This document shows, in pieces, positions 1 to 12,350 of a stretch of DNA of 64,000 bases (the stretch's first letter is position 1; each line of letters begins with the position of its first letter). Below the pieces are notes generated by a model. That model made no database searches and was not told the origin of the DNA. It saw only the letters and a list, made by a program, of their open reading frames with translations. The stretch covers positions 45,449,966 through 45,513,965 of the forward strand of contig OY970830.1 in the NCBI GenBank assembly GCA_963853835.1, written 5' to 3'. The stretch is from Calendula officinalis (Eukaryota; Streptophyta; Magnoliopsida; Asterales; Asteraceae). The position numbers were made by a program, and so were the translations under genes.

Positions 1-3000
1 CGAAAATGAATTTCGGGCCGGGAACAGTGAAGAGTTCGGGCCGAACTTGTTCTTGGCAGTGACGAACGAACCAGCAATTTTGGTTACTCGTGGGCGTGAA
101 ACGGACACCCGAGCTGAAAGTTATGAATGTTTTAGTATAGCACCTTTTGTCACACAATCTTGGATACTGAAGAGTTCGGGCCGAAGACGGATGTTCGGGC
201 CGAAGTGGTGTTCGGGCCGAAGTGGGATGTTCGGGCCGAAGTGGTGTTCGGGCCGAAGTGGTGTTCGGGCCGAAGTGGTGTTCGGGCCGAAGTTCGGTGT
301 TCGGGCCGAGGATGATGTTCGGGCCGAGGTTGAAGTTCGGGCCGAGGTCGGAGTTCGGGCCGAGGTTGAAGTTCGGGCCGAGGTTGAAGTTCGGGCCGAA
401 AATGAAGTTCGGGTCGGGAACAGTGAAGAGTTCGGGCCGAACTTGTTCTTGGTAGTGACGAACGAACCAGCTATTTTGGTTACTCGTGGGCGTGAAACGG
501 ACATCCGAGCTAAAAGTTATTAATGTTTTAGTATAGCACCTTTTGTCACACAATCTTAGATATTGAAGAGTTCGGGCCGAAGAGGGATGTTCGGGCCGAA
601 GTGGTGTTCGGCCCGAAGTGGGATGTTCGGGCCGAAGTGGTGTTCGGGCCGAAGTTCGGTGTTCGCCCCGAGGATGATGTTCGGGTCGAGGTTGAAGTTC
701 GTGCCGAGGTCGGAGTTCGGGCCGAGGTTGAAGTTCGGGCCGAGGTTGAAGTTCGGGCCGGGAACAGTGAAGAGTTCGGGCCGAACTTGTTCTTGGCAGT
801 GACAAACGAACCAGCTATTTTGGTTACTCGTGGGCGTGAAACGGACACCCGAGCTGAAAGTTATGAATGTTTTAGTATAGCACCTTTTGTCACACAATCT
901 TGGATATTGAAGAGTTCGGGCCGAAGAGGGATGTTCGGGGCGAAGTGGTGTTCGGGCCGAAGTGGGATGTTCGGGCCGAAGTGGTGTTCGGGCCGAAGTG
1001 GTGTTCGGGCCGAAGTTCGGTGTTCGGGCCGAGGATGATGTTCGGGCCGAGGTTGTAGTTCGGGCCGAGGTCGGAGTTCGGGCCGAGGTTGAAGTTCGGG
1101 CCGAGGTTGAAGTTCGGGCCGAAAATTAAGTTCGGGTCGGGAACAATGAAGAGTTCGGGCCGAACTTGTTCTTGGCAGTGACGAACGAACCAACTATTTT
1201 GGTTACTCGTGGGCGTGAAACGGACACCCGAGCTGAAAGCTATGAATGTTTTAGTATAGCACCTTTTGTCACACAATCTTGGATATTGAAGAGTTCGGGC
1301 CGAAGAGGGATGTTCGGGCCGAAGTGGTGTTCGGGCCGAAGTGGGACGTTCGGGCCGAAGTCGTGTTCGGGCCGAAGTGGGATGTTCGGGCCGAAGTGGT
1401 GTTCGGGCCGAAGTTCGGTGTTCGGGCCGAGGATGATGTTCGGGCCGAGGTTGAAGTTCGGACCGAGGTCGGAGTTCGGGCCGAGGTTGAAGTTCGGGCC
1501 GAGGTTGAAGTTCGGGCCGAAAATGAAGTTCGGGCCGGGAACAGTGAAGAGTTCGGGCCGAACTTGTTCTTGGCAGTGACGAACGAACCAACTATTTTGG
1601 TTACTCGTGGACGTGAAACGGACACCCGAGCTGAAAGTTATGAATGTTTTAGTATAGCACCTTTTGTCACACAATCTTGGATATTGAAGAGTTCGGGCCG
1701 AAGAGGGATGTTCGGGCCGAAGTGGTGTTCGGCCCGAAGTGGGATGTTCGGGCCGAAGTGGTGTTCGGGCCGAAGTGGTGTTCGGGCCGAAGTTCGGTGT
1801 TCGGGCCGAGGATGATGTTCGGGTCAAGGTTGAAGTTCGTGCCGAGGTCGGAGTTCGGGCCGAGGTTGAAGTTCGGGCCGAGGTTGAGGTTCGGGCAGGG
1901 AACAGTGAAGAGTTCGGGCCGAACTTGTTCTTGGCAGTGACGAACGAACCAGCTATTTTGGTTACTCATGGGCGTGAAACGGACACCCGAGCTGAAAGTT
2001 ATGAATGTTTTAGTATAGCACCTTTTGTCACACAATCTTGGATATTGAAGTGTTCGGGCCGAAGAGGGATGTTCAGGGCGAAGTGGTGTTCGGGCCGAAG
2101 TGGGATGTTCGGGCCGAAGTGGTGTTCGGGCCGAAGTTCGGTGTTCGGGCCGAGGATGATGTTCGAGCCGAGGTTGAAGTTCGGGCCGAGGTCGGAGTTC
2201 GGGCCGAGGTTGAAGTTCGGGCCGAGGTTGAAGTTCGGGCCGAATATTAAGTTCGGGTCGGGAACAGTGAAGAGTTCGGGCCGAACTTGTTCTTGGCAGT
2301 GACGAACGAACCAGCTATTTTGGTTACTCGTGGGCGTGAAACGGACACCCGAGCTGAAAGTTATGAATGTTGTAGTATAGCACCTTTTGTCACACAATCT
2401 TGGATATTGAAGAGTTCGGGCCGAAGAGGGATGTTCGGGCCGAAGTGGTGTTCGGGCCGAAGTGGGATGTTCGGGCCGAAGTGGTGTTCGGGCCGAAGTG
2501 GTATTCGGGCCGAAGTTCGGTGTTCGGGCCGAGGATGATGTTCGGGCCGAGGTTGAAGTTCGGGCCGAGGTCGGAGTTCGGGCCGAGGTTGAAGTTCGGG
2601 CCGAGGTTGAAGTTCGGGCCGAAAATGAAGTTCGGGCCGGGAACAGTGAAGAGTTCGGGCCGAACTTGTTATTGGCAATGACGAACGAACCAGCTATTTT
2701 GGTTACTCGTGGGCGTTAAACGGAAACCCGAGCTGAAAGTTATGAATGTTTTAGTATAGCACCTTTTGTCACACAATCTTGGATATTGAAGAGTTAAGGC
2801 CGAAGAGGGATGTTCGGGCCGAAGTGGTGTTCGGGCCGAAGTGGGATGTTCGGGCCGAAGTGGTGTTCAGGCCGAAGTGGTGTTCGGGCCGAAGTTCGGT
2901 GTTCGGGCCGAGGATGATGTTCGGGCCGAGGTTGGAGTTCGGGCCCAGGTTGGAGTTCGGGCCCAGGTTGAAGTTCGGGCCGAGGTTGAAGTTCGGGCCG

Positions 3001-6000
3001 AAAATGAATTTCGGGCCGGAACAGTGAAGAGTTCGGGCCGAACTTGTTCTTGGCCGTGACGAACGAACCAGCAATTTTGGTTACTCGTGGGCGTGAAACG
3101 GACACCCGAGCTGAAAGTTATGAATGTTTTAGTATAGCACCTTTTGTCACACAATCTTGGATATTGAAGAGTTCGGGTCGAAGACGGATGTTCGGGCCGA
3201 AGTGGTGTTCGGGCCGAAGTGGGATGTTCGGGCCGAAGTGGTGTTCGGGCCGAAGTGGTGTTCGGGCCGAAGTTCGGTGTTCGGGCCGAGGATGATGTTC
3301 GGGCCGAGGTTAAAGTTCGGGCCGAGGTCGGAGTTCGGGCCGAGGTTGAAGTTCGGGCCGAGGTTGAAGTTCGGGCCGAAAATGAAGTTCGGGTCCGGAA
3401 CAGTGAAGAGTTTGGGCCGAACTTGTTCTTGGCAGTGACGAACGAACCAGCTATTTTGGTTACTCGTGGGCGTGAAACGGACATCCGAGCTGAAAGTTAT
3501 TAATGTTTTAGTATAGCACCTTTTGTCACACAATCTTAGATATTGAAGAGTTCGGGCCGAAGAGGGATGTTCGGGCCGAAGTGGTGTTCGGCCCGAAGTG
3601 GGATGTTCGGGCCGAAGTGGTGTTCGGGCCGAAGTTCGGTGTTCGCCCCGAGGATGATGTTCGGGTCGAGGTTGAAGTTCGTGCCGAGGTCGGAGTTCGG
3701 GCCGAGGTTGAAGTTCGGGCCGAGGTTGAAGTTCGGGCCGGGAACAGTGAAGAGTTCGGGCCGAACTTGTTCTTGGCAGTGACAAACGAACCAGCTATTT
3801 TGGTTACTCGTGGGCGTGAAACGGACACCCGAGCTGAAAGTTATGAATGTTTTAGTATAACACCTTTTGTCACACAATCTTGGATATTGAAGAGTTCGGG
3901 CCGAAGAGGGATGTTCGGGGCGAGGTGGTGTTCGGGCCGAAGTGGGATGTTCGGGCCGAAGTGGTGTTCGGGCCGAAGTTCGGTGTTCGGGCCGAGGATG
4001 ATGTTCGGGCCGAGGTTGTAGTTCGGGCCGAGGTCGGAGTTCGGGCCGAGGTTGAAGTTCGGGCCGAGGTTGAAGTTCGGGCCGAAAATTAAGTTCGGGT
4101 CGGGAACAGTGAAGAGTTCGGGCCGAACTTGTTCTTGGCAGTGACGAACGAACCAACTATTTTGGTTACTCGTGGGCGTGAAACGGACACCCGAGCTGAA
4201 AGCTATGAATGTTTTAGTATAGCACCTTTTGTCACACAATCTTGGATATTGAAGAGTTCGGGCCGAAGAGGGATGTTCGGGCCGAAGTGGTGTTCGGGCC
4301 GAAGTGGGATGTTCGGGCCGAAGTCGTGTTCGGGCCGAAGTGGGATGTTCGGGCCGAAGTGGTATTCGGGCCGAAGTTCGGTGTTCGGGCCGAGGATGAT
4401 GTTCGGGCCGAGGTTGAAGTTCGGACCGAGGTCGGAGTTCGGGCCGAGGTTGAAGTTCGGGCCGAGGTTGAAGTTCGGGCCGGGAACAGTGAAGAGTTCG
4501 GGCCGAACTTGTTCTTGGCAGTGACGAACGAACCAACTATTTTGGTTACTCGTGGGCGTGAAACGGACACCCGAGCTGAAAGTTATGAATGTTTTAGTAT
4601 AGCACCTTTTGTCACACAATCTTGGATATTGAAGAGTTCGGGCCGAAGAGCGATGTTCGGGCCGAAGTGGTGTTCGGCCCGAAGTGGGATGTTCGGGCCG
4701 AAGTGGTGTTCGGGCCGAATTGGTGTTTGGGCCGAAGTTCGGTGTTCGGGCCGAGGATGATGTTCGGGTCGAGGTTGAATTTCGTGCCGAGGTCGGAGTT
4801 CGGGCCGAGGTTGAAGTTCGGGCCGAGGTTGAAGTTCGGGCAGGGAACAGTGAAGAGTTCGGGCCGAACTTGTTCTTGGCAGTGACGAACGAACCAGCTA
4901 TTTTGGTTACTCATGGGCGTGAAACGGACACCCGAGCTGAAAGTTATGAATGTTTTAGTATAGCACCTTTTGTCACACAATCTTGATATTGAAGAGTTCG
5001 GGCCGAAGAGGGATGTTCAGGGCGAAGTGGTGTTCGGGCCGAAGTAGGATGTTCGGGCCGAAGTGGTGTTCGGGCCGAAGTTCGGTGTTCGGGCCGAGGA
5101 TGATGTTCGGGCCGAGGTTGAAGTTCGGGCCGAGGTCGGAGTTCGGGCCGAGGTTGAAGTTCGGGCCGAGGTTGAAGTTCGGGCCGAATATTAAGTTCGG
5201 GCCGGGAACAGTGAAGAGTTCGGGCCGAACTTGTTCTTGGCAGTGACGAACGAACCAGCTATTTTGGAAACTCGTGGGCGTGAAACGGACACCCGAGCTG
5301 AAAGTTATGAATGTTTTAGTATAGCACCTTTTGTCACACAATCTTGGATATTGAAGAGTTCGGGCCGAAGAGGGATGTTCGGGCCGAAGTGGTGTTCGGG
5401 CCGAAGTGGGATGTTCGGGCCGAAGTGGTGTTCGGGCCGAAGTGGTGTTCAGGCCGAAGTTCGGTGTTCGGGCCGAGGATGATGTTCGGGCCGAGGTTGA
5501 AGTTCGGGCCGAGGTCGGAGCTCGGGCCGAGGTTGAAGTTCGGGCCGAGGTTGAAGTTCGGGCCGAAAATGAAGTTCGGGCCGGGAACAGTGAAGAGTTC
5601 GGGCCGAACTTGTTATTGGCAATGACGAACGAACCAGCTATTTTGGTTACTCGTGGGCGTGAAACGGACACCCGAGCTGAAAGTTATGAATGTTTTAGTA
5701 TAGCACCTTTTGTCACACAATCTTGGATATTGAAGAGTTCGGGCCGAAGTGGGATGTTCGGGCCGAAGTGGTGTTCGGGCCGAAGTGGGATGTTCGGGCC
5801 GAAGTGGTGTTCGGGCTGAAGTGGTGTTCGGGCCGAAGTTCGGTGTTCGGGCCAAGGATGATCTTCGGGCCGAGGTTAAAGTTCGGGCCGAGGTCGGAGT
5901 TCGGGCCGAGGTTGAAGTTCGGGCCGAAAATGAAGTTCGGGCCGGGAACAGTGAAGAGTTCGGGCCGAACTTGTTCTTGGCAGTGACGAACGAACCAGCT

Positions 6001-9000
6001 ATTTTGGTTACTCGTGGGCGTGAAACGGACACCCGAGCTGAAAGTTATGAATGTTTTAGTATAACACCTTTTGTCACACAATATTGGATATTGAAGAGTT
6101 CGGGCCGAAGAGGGATGTTCGGGCCGAAGTGGTATTCGGGCCGAAGTGGGATGTTCGGGCCGAAGTGGTGTTCGGGTCGAAGTGGTGTTCGGGCCGAAGT
6201 TCGGTGTTCGGGCCGAGGATGATGTTCGGGCCGAGGTTGAAGTTCGGGCCGAGGTTGGAGTTCGGGCCGAGGTTGCAGTTTGGGCCGAGGTTGAAGTTGC
6301 GGCCGACAATGAAGTTCGGGCCGAAAATGAAGTTCGGGCCAGGAACAGTGAAGAGTTCGGGCCGAACTTTTTCTTGGCAGTGACGAATGATCCAGCTATT
6401 TTGGTTACTCGTGGGCGTGAAACGGACACCCGAGCTGAAAGTTATGAATGTTTTAGTATAGCACCTTTTGTCACACAATCTTGGATATTGAAGAGTTCGG
6501 GCCGAAGAGGGATGTTCGGGCCGAAGTGGTGTTCGGGCCGAAGTGGGATGTTCTGGCCGAAGTGGTATTCGGGCCGAAATGGTGTTCGGGCCGAAGATCG
6601 GTGTTCGGGGATGATGTTTGGGCCGAGGTTGAAGTTCGGGCCGAGGTCGGAGTTCGGGCCGAGGTTGAAGTTCGGGCCGAAAATGTAGTTCGGGCCGGGA
6701 ACAGTGAAGAGTTCGGGCCGAACTTGTTCTTGGCAGTGACGAACGAACCAGCTATTTTGGTTACTCGTGGGCGTGAAACGGACACCCGAGCTGAAAGTTA
6801 TGAATGTTTTAGTATAGCACCTTTTGTCACACAATCTTGGATATTGAAGAGTTCGGGCCGAAGAGGGATGTTCGGGCGAAGTGGTGTTCGGGCCGAAGTG
6901 GGATGTTCGGGCCGAAGTGGTGTTTGGGTCGAAATGGTGTTCGGGCCGAAGTTCGGTGTTCGGGCCGAGGATGATGTTCGGGCCGAGGTTGAAGTTCGGG
7001 CCGAGGTCGGAGTTCGGGCCGAGGTTGAAGTTCGGGCCGAGGTTGAAGTTCGGGCCGAAAATGAAGTTCGGGTCCGGAACAGTGAAGAGTTTGGGCCGAA
7101 CTTGTTCTTGGCAGTGACGAACGAACCAGCTATTTTGGTTACTCGTGGGCGTGAAACGGACATCCGAGCTGAAAGTTATTAATGTTTTAGTATAGCACCT
7201 TTTGTCACACAATCTTAGATATTGAAGAGTTCGGGCCGAAGAGGGATGTTCGGGCCGAAGTGGTGTTCGGCCCGAAGTGGGATGTTCGGGCCGAAGTGGT
7301 GTTCGGGCCGAAGTTCGGTGTTCGCCCCGAGGATGATGTTCGGGTCGAGGTTGAAGTTCGTGCCGAGGTCGGAGTTCGGGCCGAGGTTGAAGTTCGGGCC
7401 GAGGTTGAAGTTCGGGCCGGGAACAGTGAAGAGTTCGGGCCGAACTTGTTCTTGGCAGTGACAAACGAACCAGCTATTTTGGTTACTCGTGGGCGTGAAA
7501 CGGACACCCGAGCTGAAAGTTATGAATGTTTTAGTATAGCACCTTTTGTCACACAATCTTGGATATTGAAGAGTTCGGGCCGAAGAGGGATGTTCGGGGC
7601 GAGGTGGTGTTTTCGGGCCGAAGTGGGATGTTCGGGCCGAAGTGGTGTTCGGGCCGAAGTGGTGTTCGGGCCGAAGTTCGGTGTTCGGGCCGAGGATGAT
7701 GTTCGGGCCGAGGTTGTAGTTCGGGCCGAGGTCGGAGTTCGGGCCGAGGTTGAAGTTCGGGCCGAGGTTGAAGTTCGGGCCGAAAATTAAGTTCGGGTCG
7801 GGAACAGTGAAGAGTTCGGGCCGAACTTGTTCTTGGCAGTGACGAACGAACCAACTATTTTGGTTACTCGTGGGCGTGAAACGGACACCCGAGCTGAAAG
7901 CTATGAATGTTTTAGTATAGCACCTTTTGTCACACAATCTTGGATATTGAAGAGTTCGGGCCGAAGAGGGATGTTCGGGCCGAAGTGGTGTTCGGGCCGA
8001 AGTGGGATGTTCGGGCCGAAGTCGTGTTCGGGCCGAAGTGGGATGTTCGGGCCGAAGTGGTGTTCGGGCCGAAGTTCGGTGTTCGGGCCGAGGTTGAAGT
8101 TCGGGCCGAGGTTGGAGTTCGGACCGAGGTTGCAGTTCGGGCCGAGGTTGAAGTTCGGGCCGAAAATGAAGTTCGGGCCGGGAACAGTGAAGAGTTCGGG
8201 CCGAACTTGTTCTTGGCAGTGACGAACGAACCAGCTATTTTGGTTACTCGTGGGCGTGAAACGGACACCCGAGCTGAAAGTTATGAATGTTTTAGTATAA
8301 CACCTTTTGTCACACAATCTTGGATATTGAAGAGTTCGGCCCGAAGTGGGATGTTCGGGCCGAAGTGGTGTTCGGGCCGAATTGGTGTTCGGGCCGAAGT
8401 TCGGTGTTCGGGCCGAGGATGATGTTCGGGTCGAGGTTGAAGTTCGTGCCGAGGTCGGAGTTCGGGCCGAGGTTGAAGTTCGGGCCGAGGTTGAAGTTCG
8501 GGCAGGGAACAGTGAAGAGTTCGGGCCGAACTTGTTCTTGGCAGTGACGAACGAACCAGCTATTTTGGTTACTCATGGGCGTGAAACGGACACCCGAGCT
8601 GAAAGTTATGAATGTTTTAGTATAGCACCTTTTGTCACACAATCTTGATATTGAAGAGTTCGGGCCGAAGAGGGATGTTCAGGGCGAAGTGGTGTTCGGG
8701 CCGAAGTGGGATGTTCGGGCCGAAGTGGTGTTCGGGCCGAAGTTCGGTGTTCGGGCCGAGGATGATGTTCGGGCCGAGGTTGAAGTTCGGGCCGAGGTCG
8801 GAGCTCGGGCCGAGGTTGAAGTTCGGGCCGAGGTTGAAGTTCGGGCCGAAAATGAAGTTCGGGCCGGGAACAGTGAAGAGTTCGGGCCGAACTTGTTATT
8901 GGCAATGACGAACGAACCAGCTATTTTGGTTACTCGTGGGCGTGAAACGGACACCCGAGCTGAAAGTTATGAATGTTTTAGTATAGCACATTTTGTCACA

Positions 9001-9735
9001 CAATCTTGGATATTGAAGAGTTCGGGCCGAAGTGGGATGTTCGGGCCGAAGTGGTGTTCGGGCCGAAGTGGGATGTTCGGGCCGAAGTGGTGTTCGGGCC
9101 GAAGTGGTGTTCAGGCCGAAGTTCGGTGTTCGGGCCGAGGATGATGTTCGGGCCGAGGTTGAAGTTCGGGCCGAGGTCGGAGCTCGGGCCGAGGTTGAAG
9201 TTCGAGCCGAGGTTGAAGTTTGGGCCGGGAACAGTGAAGAGTTCGGGCTGAACTTGTTCTTGGCAGTGACGAACGAACCAGCTATTTTGGTTACTCGTGG
9301 GCGTGAAACGGACACCCGAGCTGAAAGTTATGAATGTTTTAGTATAACACCTTTTGTCACACAATATTGGATATTGAAGAGTTCGGGCCGAAGAGGGATG
9401 TTCGGGCCGAAGTGGTATTCGGGCCGAAGTGGGATGTTCGGGCCGAAGTGGTGTTCGGGCCGAAGTGGTGTTCGGGCCGAAGTTCGGTGTTCGGGCCGAG
9501 GATGATGTTCGGGCCGAGGTTGAAGTTCGGGCCGAGGTTGGAGTTCGGGCCGAGGTTGCAGTTTGGGCCGAGGTTGAAGTTCCGGCCGACAATGAAGTTC
9601 GGGCCGGGAACAGTGAAGAGTTCGGGCCGAACTTGTTCTTGGCAGTGACGAATGATCCAGCTATTTTGGTTACTCGTGGGCGTGAAACGGACACCCGAGC
9701 TGAAAGTTATGAATGTTTTAGTATAGCACATTTTG
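1..9735 (+). repeat. 9.7-kb segment, first copy (second copy at 16229-25926)
   Basis: Private variants in successive monomers recur in the same order at a constant offset: +16228 from 1 to about 2.95 kb, +16210 to about 7.3 kb (18 bp, one subrepeat, lost), +16228 briefly, and finally +16191 from about 8.6 kb (a 19-bp loss near 24606). Examples are the GATACTGAAG variant (163 and 16391), TTAATGTTTTAG (about 508 and 16748) and the GTTAAGGCC variant (about 2793 and 19021). This shows block duplication rather than independent monomer amplification. The copies diverge in order after 9735/25926. Confidence 0.85.
1282..1679 (+). repeat. Representative monomer of the GC-rich satellite (398 bp)
   Basis: One of the longest monomers, given as a reference unit. 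It starts at GATATTGAAGAGTTCGG and contains six units of the GAAGTGG/GAAGTCG type, the GAAGTTCGGTGTTCGG unit, GAGGATGAT, a run of GAGGTTGAA and GAGGTCGGA units, GAAAATGAA, then GGGAACAGTGAAGAG. It ends in the spacer whose landmarks are CTTGTTCTTGGCAGTGACG, GGTTACTCGTGG, GAAACGGACACCCGAGC and TTTTAGTATAGCACC. Neighbouring monomers of 361-362 and 379 bp differ by one or two 18-bp units. Confidence 0.85.
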
Positions 9736-12350
9736 TCACACAATCTTGGATATTGAAGAGTTCGGGCCGAAGAGGGATGTTCGGGCCGAAGTCGTGTTCG
9801 GGCCGAAGTGGGATGTTCGGGCCGAAGTGGTGTTCGGCCCGAAGTTCGGTGTTCGGGCCGAGGATGATGTTCGGGCCGAGGTTGAAGTTCGGGCCGAGGT
9901 CGGAGTTCGGGCCGAGGTTGAAGTTCGGGCCGAGGTTGAAGTTCGGGCCGAAAATGAAGTTCGGGCCGGGAACAGTGAAGAGTTCGGGCCGGGAACAGTG
10001 AAGAGTTCGGGCCGAACTTGTTCTTGGCAGTGACGAACGAACCAACTATTTTGGTTACTCGTGGGCGTGAAACGGACACCCGAGCTGAAAGTTATGAATG
10101 TTTTAGTATAGCACCTTTTGTCACACAATCTTGGATATTGAAGAGTTCGGGCCGAAGAGGGATGTTCGGGCCGAAGTGGTGTTCGGGCCGAAGTGGTGTT
10201 CGGGCCGAAGTGGTGTTCGGGCCGAAGTGGTGTTCGGGCCGAAGTTCGGTGTTCGGGCCGAGGATGATGTTCGGGCCGAGGTTGAAGTTCGGGTCGAGGT
10301 CGGAGTTCGGGCCGAGGTTGAAGTTCGGGCCGAGGTTGAAGTTCGGGCCGAAAATGAAGTTCGGGCCGGGAACAGTGAAGAGTTCGGGCCGAACTTGTTC
10401 TTGGCAGTGACGAACGAACCAGCTATTTTGGTTACTCGTGGGCGTGAAACGGACACCCGAGCTGAAAGTTATGAATGTTTTTGTATAGCACCTTTTGTCA
10501 CACAATCTTGGATATTGAAGAGTTCGGGCCGAAGAGGGATGTTCGGGCCGAAGTGGGATGTTCGGGCCGAAGTGGTGTTCGGGCCGAAGTTCGATGTTCG
10601 GGCCGAGGATGATGTTCGGGCCAAGGTTGAAGTTCGGGCCGTGGTCGGAGTTCGGGCCGAGGTTGAAGTTCGGGCCGAGCTTGAAGTTCGGGCCGAAAAT
10701 GAAGTTCGGGCCGGGAACAGTGAAGAGTTCGGGCCGAACTTGTTCTTGGCAGTGACGAACGAACCAACTATTTTGGTTACTCGTGGGCGTGAAACGGACA
10801 CCCGAGCTGAAAGTTATGAATGTTTTAGTATAGCACCTTTTGTCACACAATCTTGGATATTGAAGAGTTCGGGCCGAAGAGGGATGTTCGGGCCGAAGTG
10901 GTGTTCGGGCCGAAGTGGGATGTTCGGACCGAAGTGGTGTTCGGGCCGAAGTTCGGTGTTCGGGCCGAGGATGATGTTCGGGCCGAGGTTGAAGTTCGTG
11001 CCGAGGTCGGAGTTCGGGCCGAGGTTGAAGTTCGGGCCGAAAATGAAGTTCGGGCCAAAAATGAAGACCGGGGCGGGAACAGTGAAGAGTTCGGGCCGAA
11101 CTTGTTCTTGGCATTGACGAACGAACCAGCTATTTTGGTTACTCGTGGGTGTGAAACGGACACCCGAGCTGAAAGTTATGAATGTTTTAGTATAGCACCT
11201 TTTGTCACACAATCTTGGATATTGAAGAGGTCGGGCCGAAGAGGGATGTTCGGGCCGAAGTGGTGTTCGGGCCGAAGTGGGATGTTCGGGCCGAAGTGGT
11301 GTTCGGGCCGAAGTGGTGTTCGTGCCGAAGTTCGGTGTTCGGGCCGAGGATGATGTTAGGGCCGAGGTTGAAGTTCGGGCCGAGGTCGGAGTTCGGGCCG
11401 AGGTCGGAGTTCGGGCCGAGGTTGAAGTTCGGGCCGAAAATGTAGTTCGGGACGGGAACGGTGAAGAGTTCGGGCCGAACTTGTTCTTGGCGGTAACGAA
11501 CGAACCAGCTATTTTGGTTACTCGTGGGCGTGAAACGGACACCCGAGCTGAAAGTTATGAATGTTTTAGTATAGCACCTTTTGTCACACAATCTTGGATA
11601 TTGAAGAGTTCGGGCCGAAGAGGGATGTTCGGGCCGAAGTGGTGTTCGGGCTGAAGTGGGATGTTCGGGCCGAAGTGGTGTTCGGGCCGAAGTGGTGTTC
11701 GGGCCGAAGTTCGGTGTTCGGGCCGAGGATGATGTTCGGGCCGAGGTTGAAGTTCGGGCCGAGGTCGGAGTTCGGGCCGAGGTTGAAGTTCGGGCCGAGG
11801 TTGAAGTTCGGGCCAAAAATGAAGTCCGGGCCGGGAACAGTGAAGAGATCGGGCCGAACTTGTTCTTGGCAGTGACGAACGAACCAGCTATTTTGGTTAC
11901 TCGTGGGCGTGAAACGGACACCCGAGCTGAAAGTTATGAATGTTTTAGTATAGCACCTTTTGTCACACAATCTTGGATATTGAAGAGTTCGGGCCGAAGA
12001 GGGATGTTCAGGGCGAAGTGGTGTTCGGGCCGAAGTGGGATGTTCGGGCCGAAGTGGTGTTCGGGCCGAAGTTCGGTGTTCGGGCCGAGGATGATGTTCG
12101 GGCCGAGGTTGAAGTTCGGGCCGAGGTCGGAGTTCGGGCCGAGGTTGAAGTTCGGGCCGAGGTTGAAGTTCGGGCCGAATATTAAGTTCGGGCCGGGAAC
12201 AGTGAAGAGTTCGGGCCGAACTTGTTCTTGGCAGTGACGAACGAACCAACTATTTTGGTTACTCGTGGGCGTGAAACGGACATCCGAGCTGAAAGTTATG
12301 AATGTTTTAGTATAGCACCTTTTGTCACACAATCTTGGATATTGAAGAGT
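8700..12350 (+). repeat. 3.67-kb higher-order unit, first copy of a tandem pair
   Basis: Variant patterns at 8.7-12.35 kb repeat at 12.39-16.03 kb, with offset 3691 falling to 3674 after a 17-bp subrepeat loss near 13.88 kb. Shared private variants include the doubled GGGAACAGTGAAGAGTTCGG (9968-9999 and 13659-13690), the GAAGACCGGGGCGGG variant (about 11063 and 14737) and GGAACGGTGAAGAG (about 11455 and 15129). The pair is head to tail. Boundaries are approximate because neighbouring monomers are similar. Confidence 0.8.
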
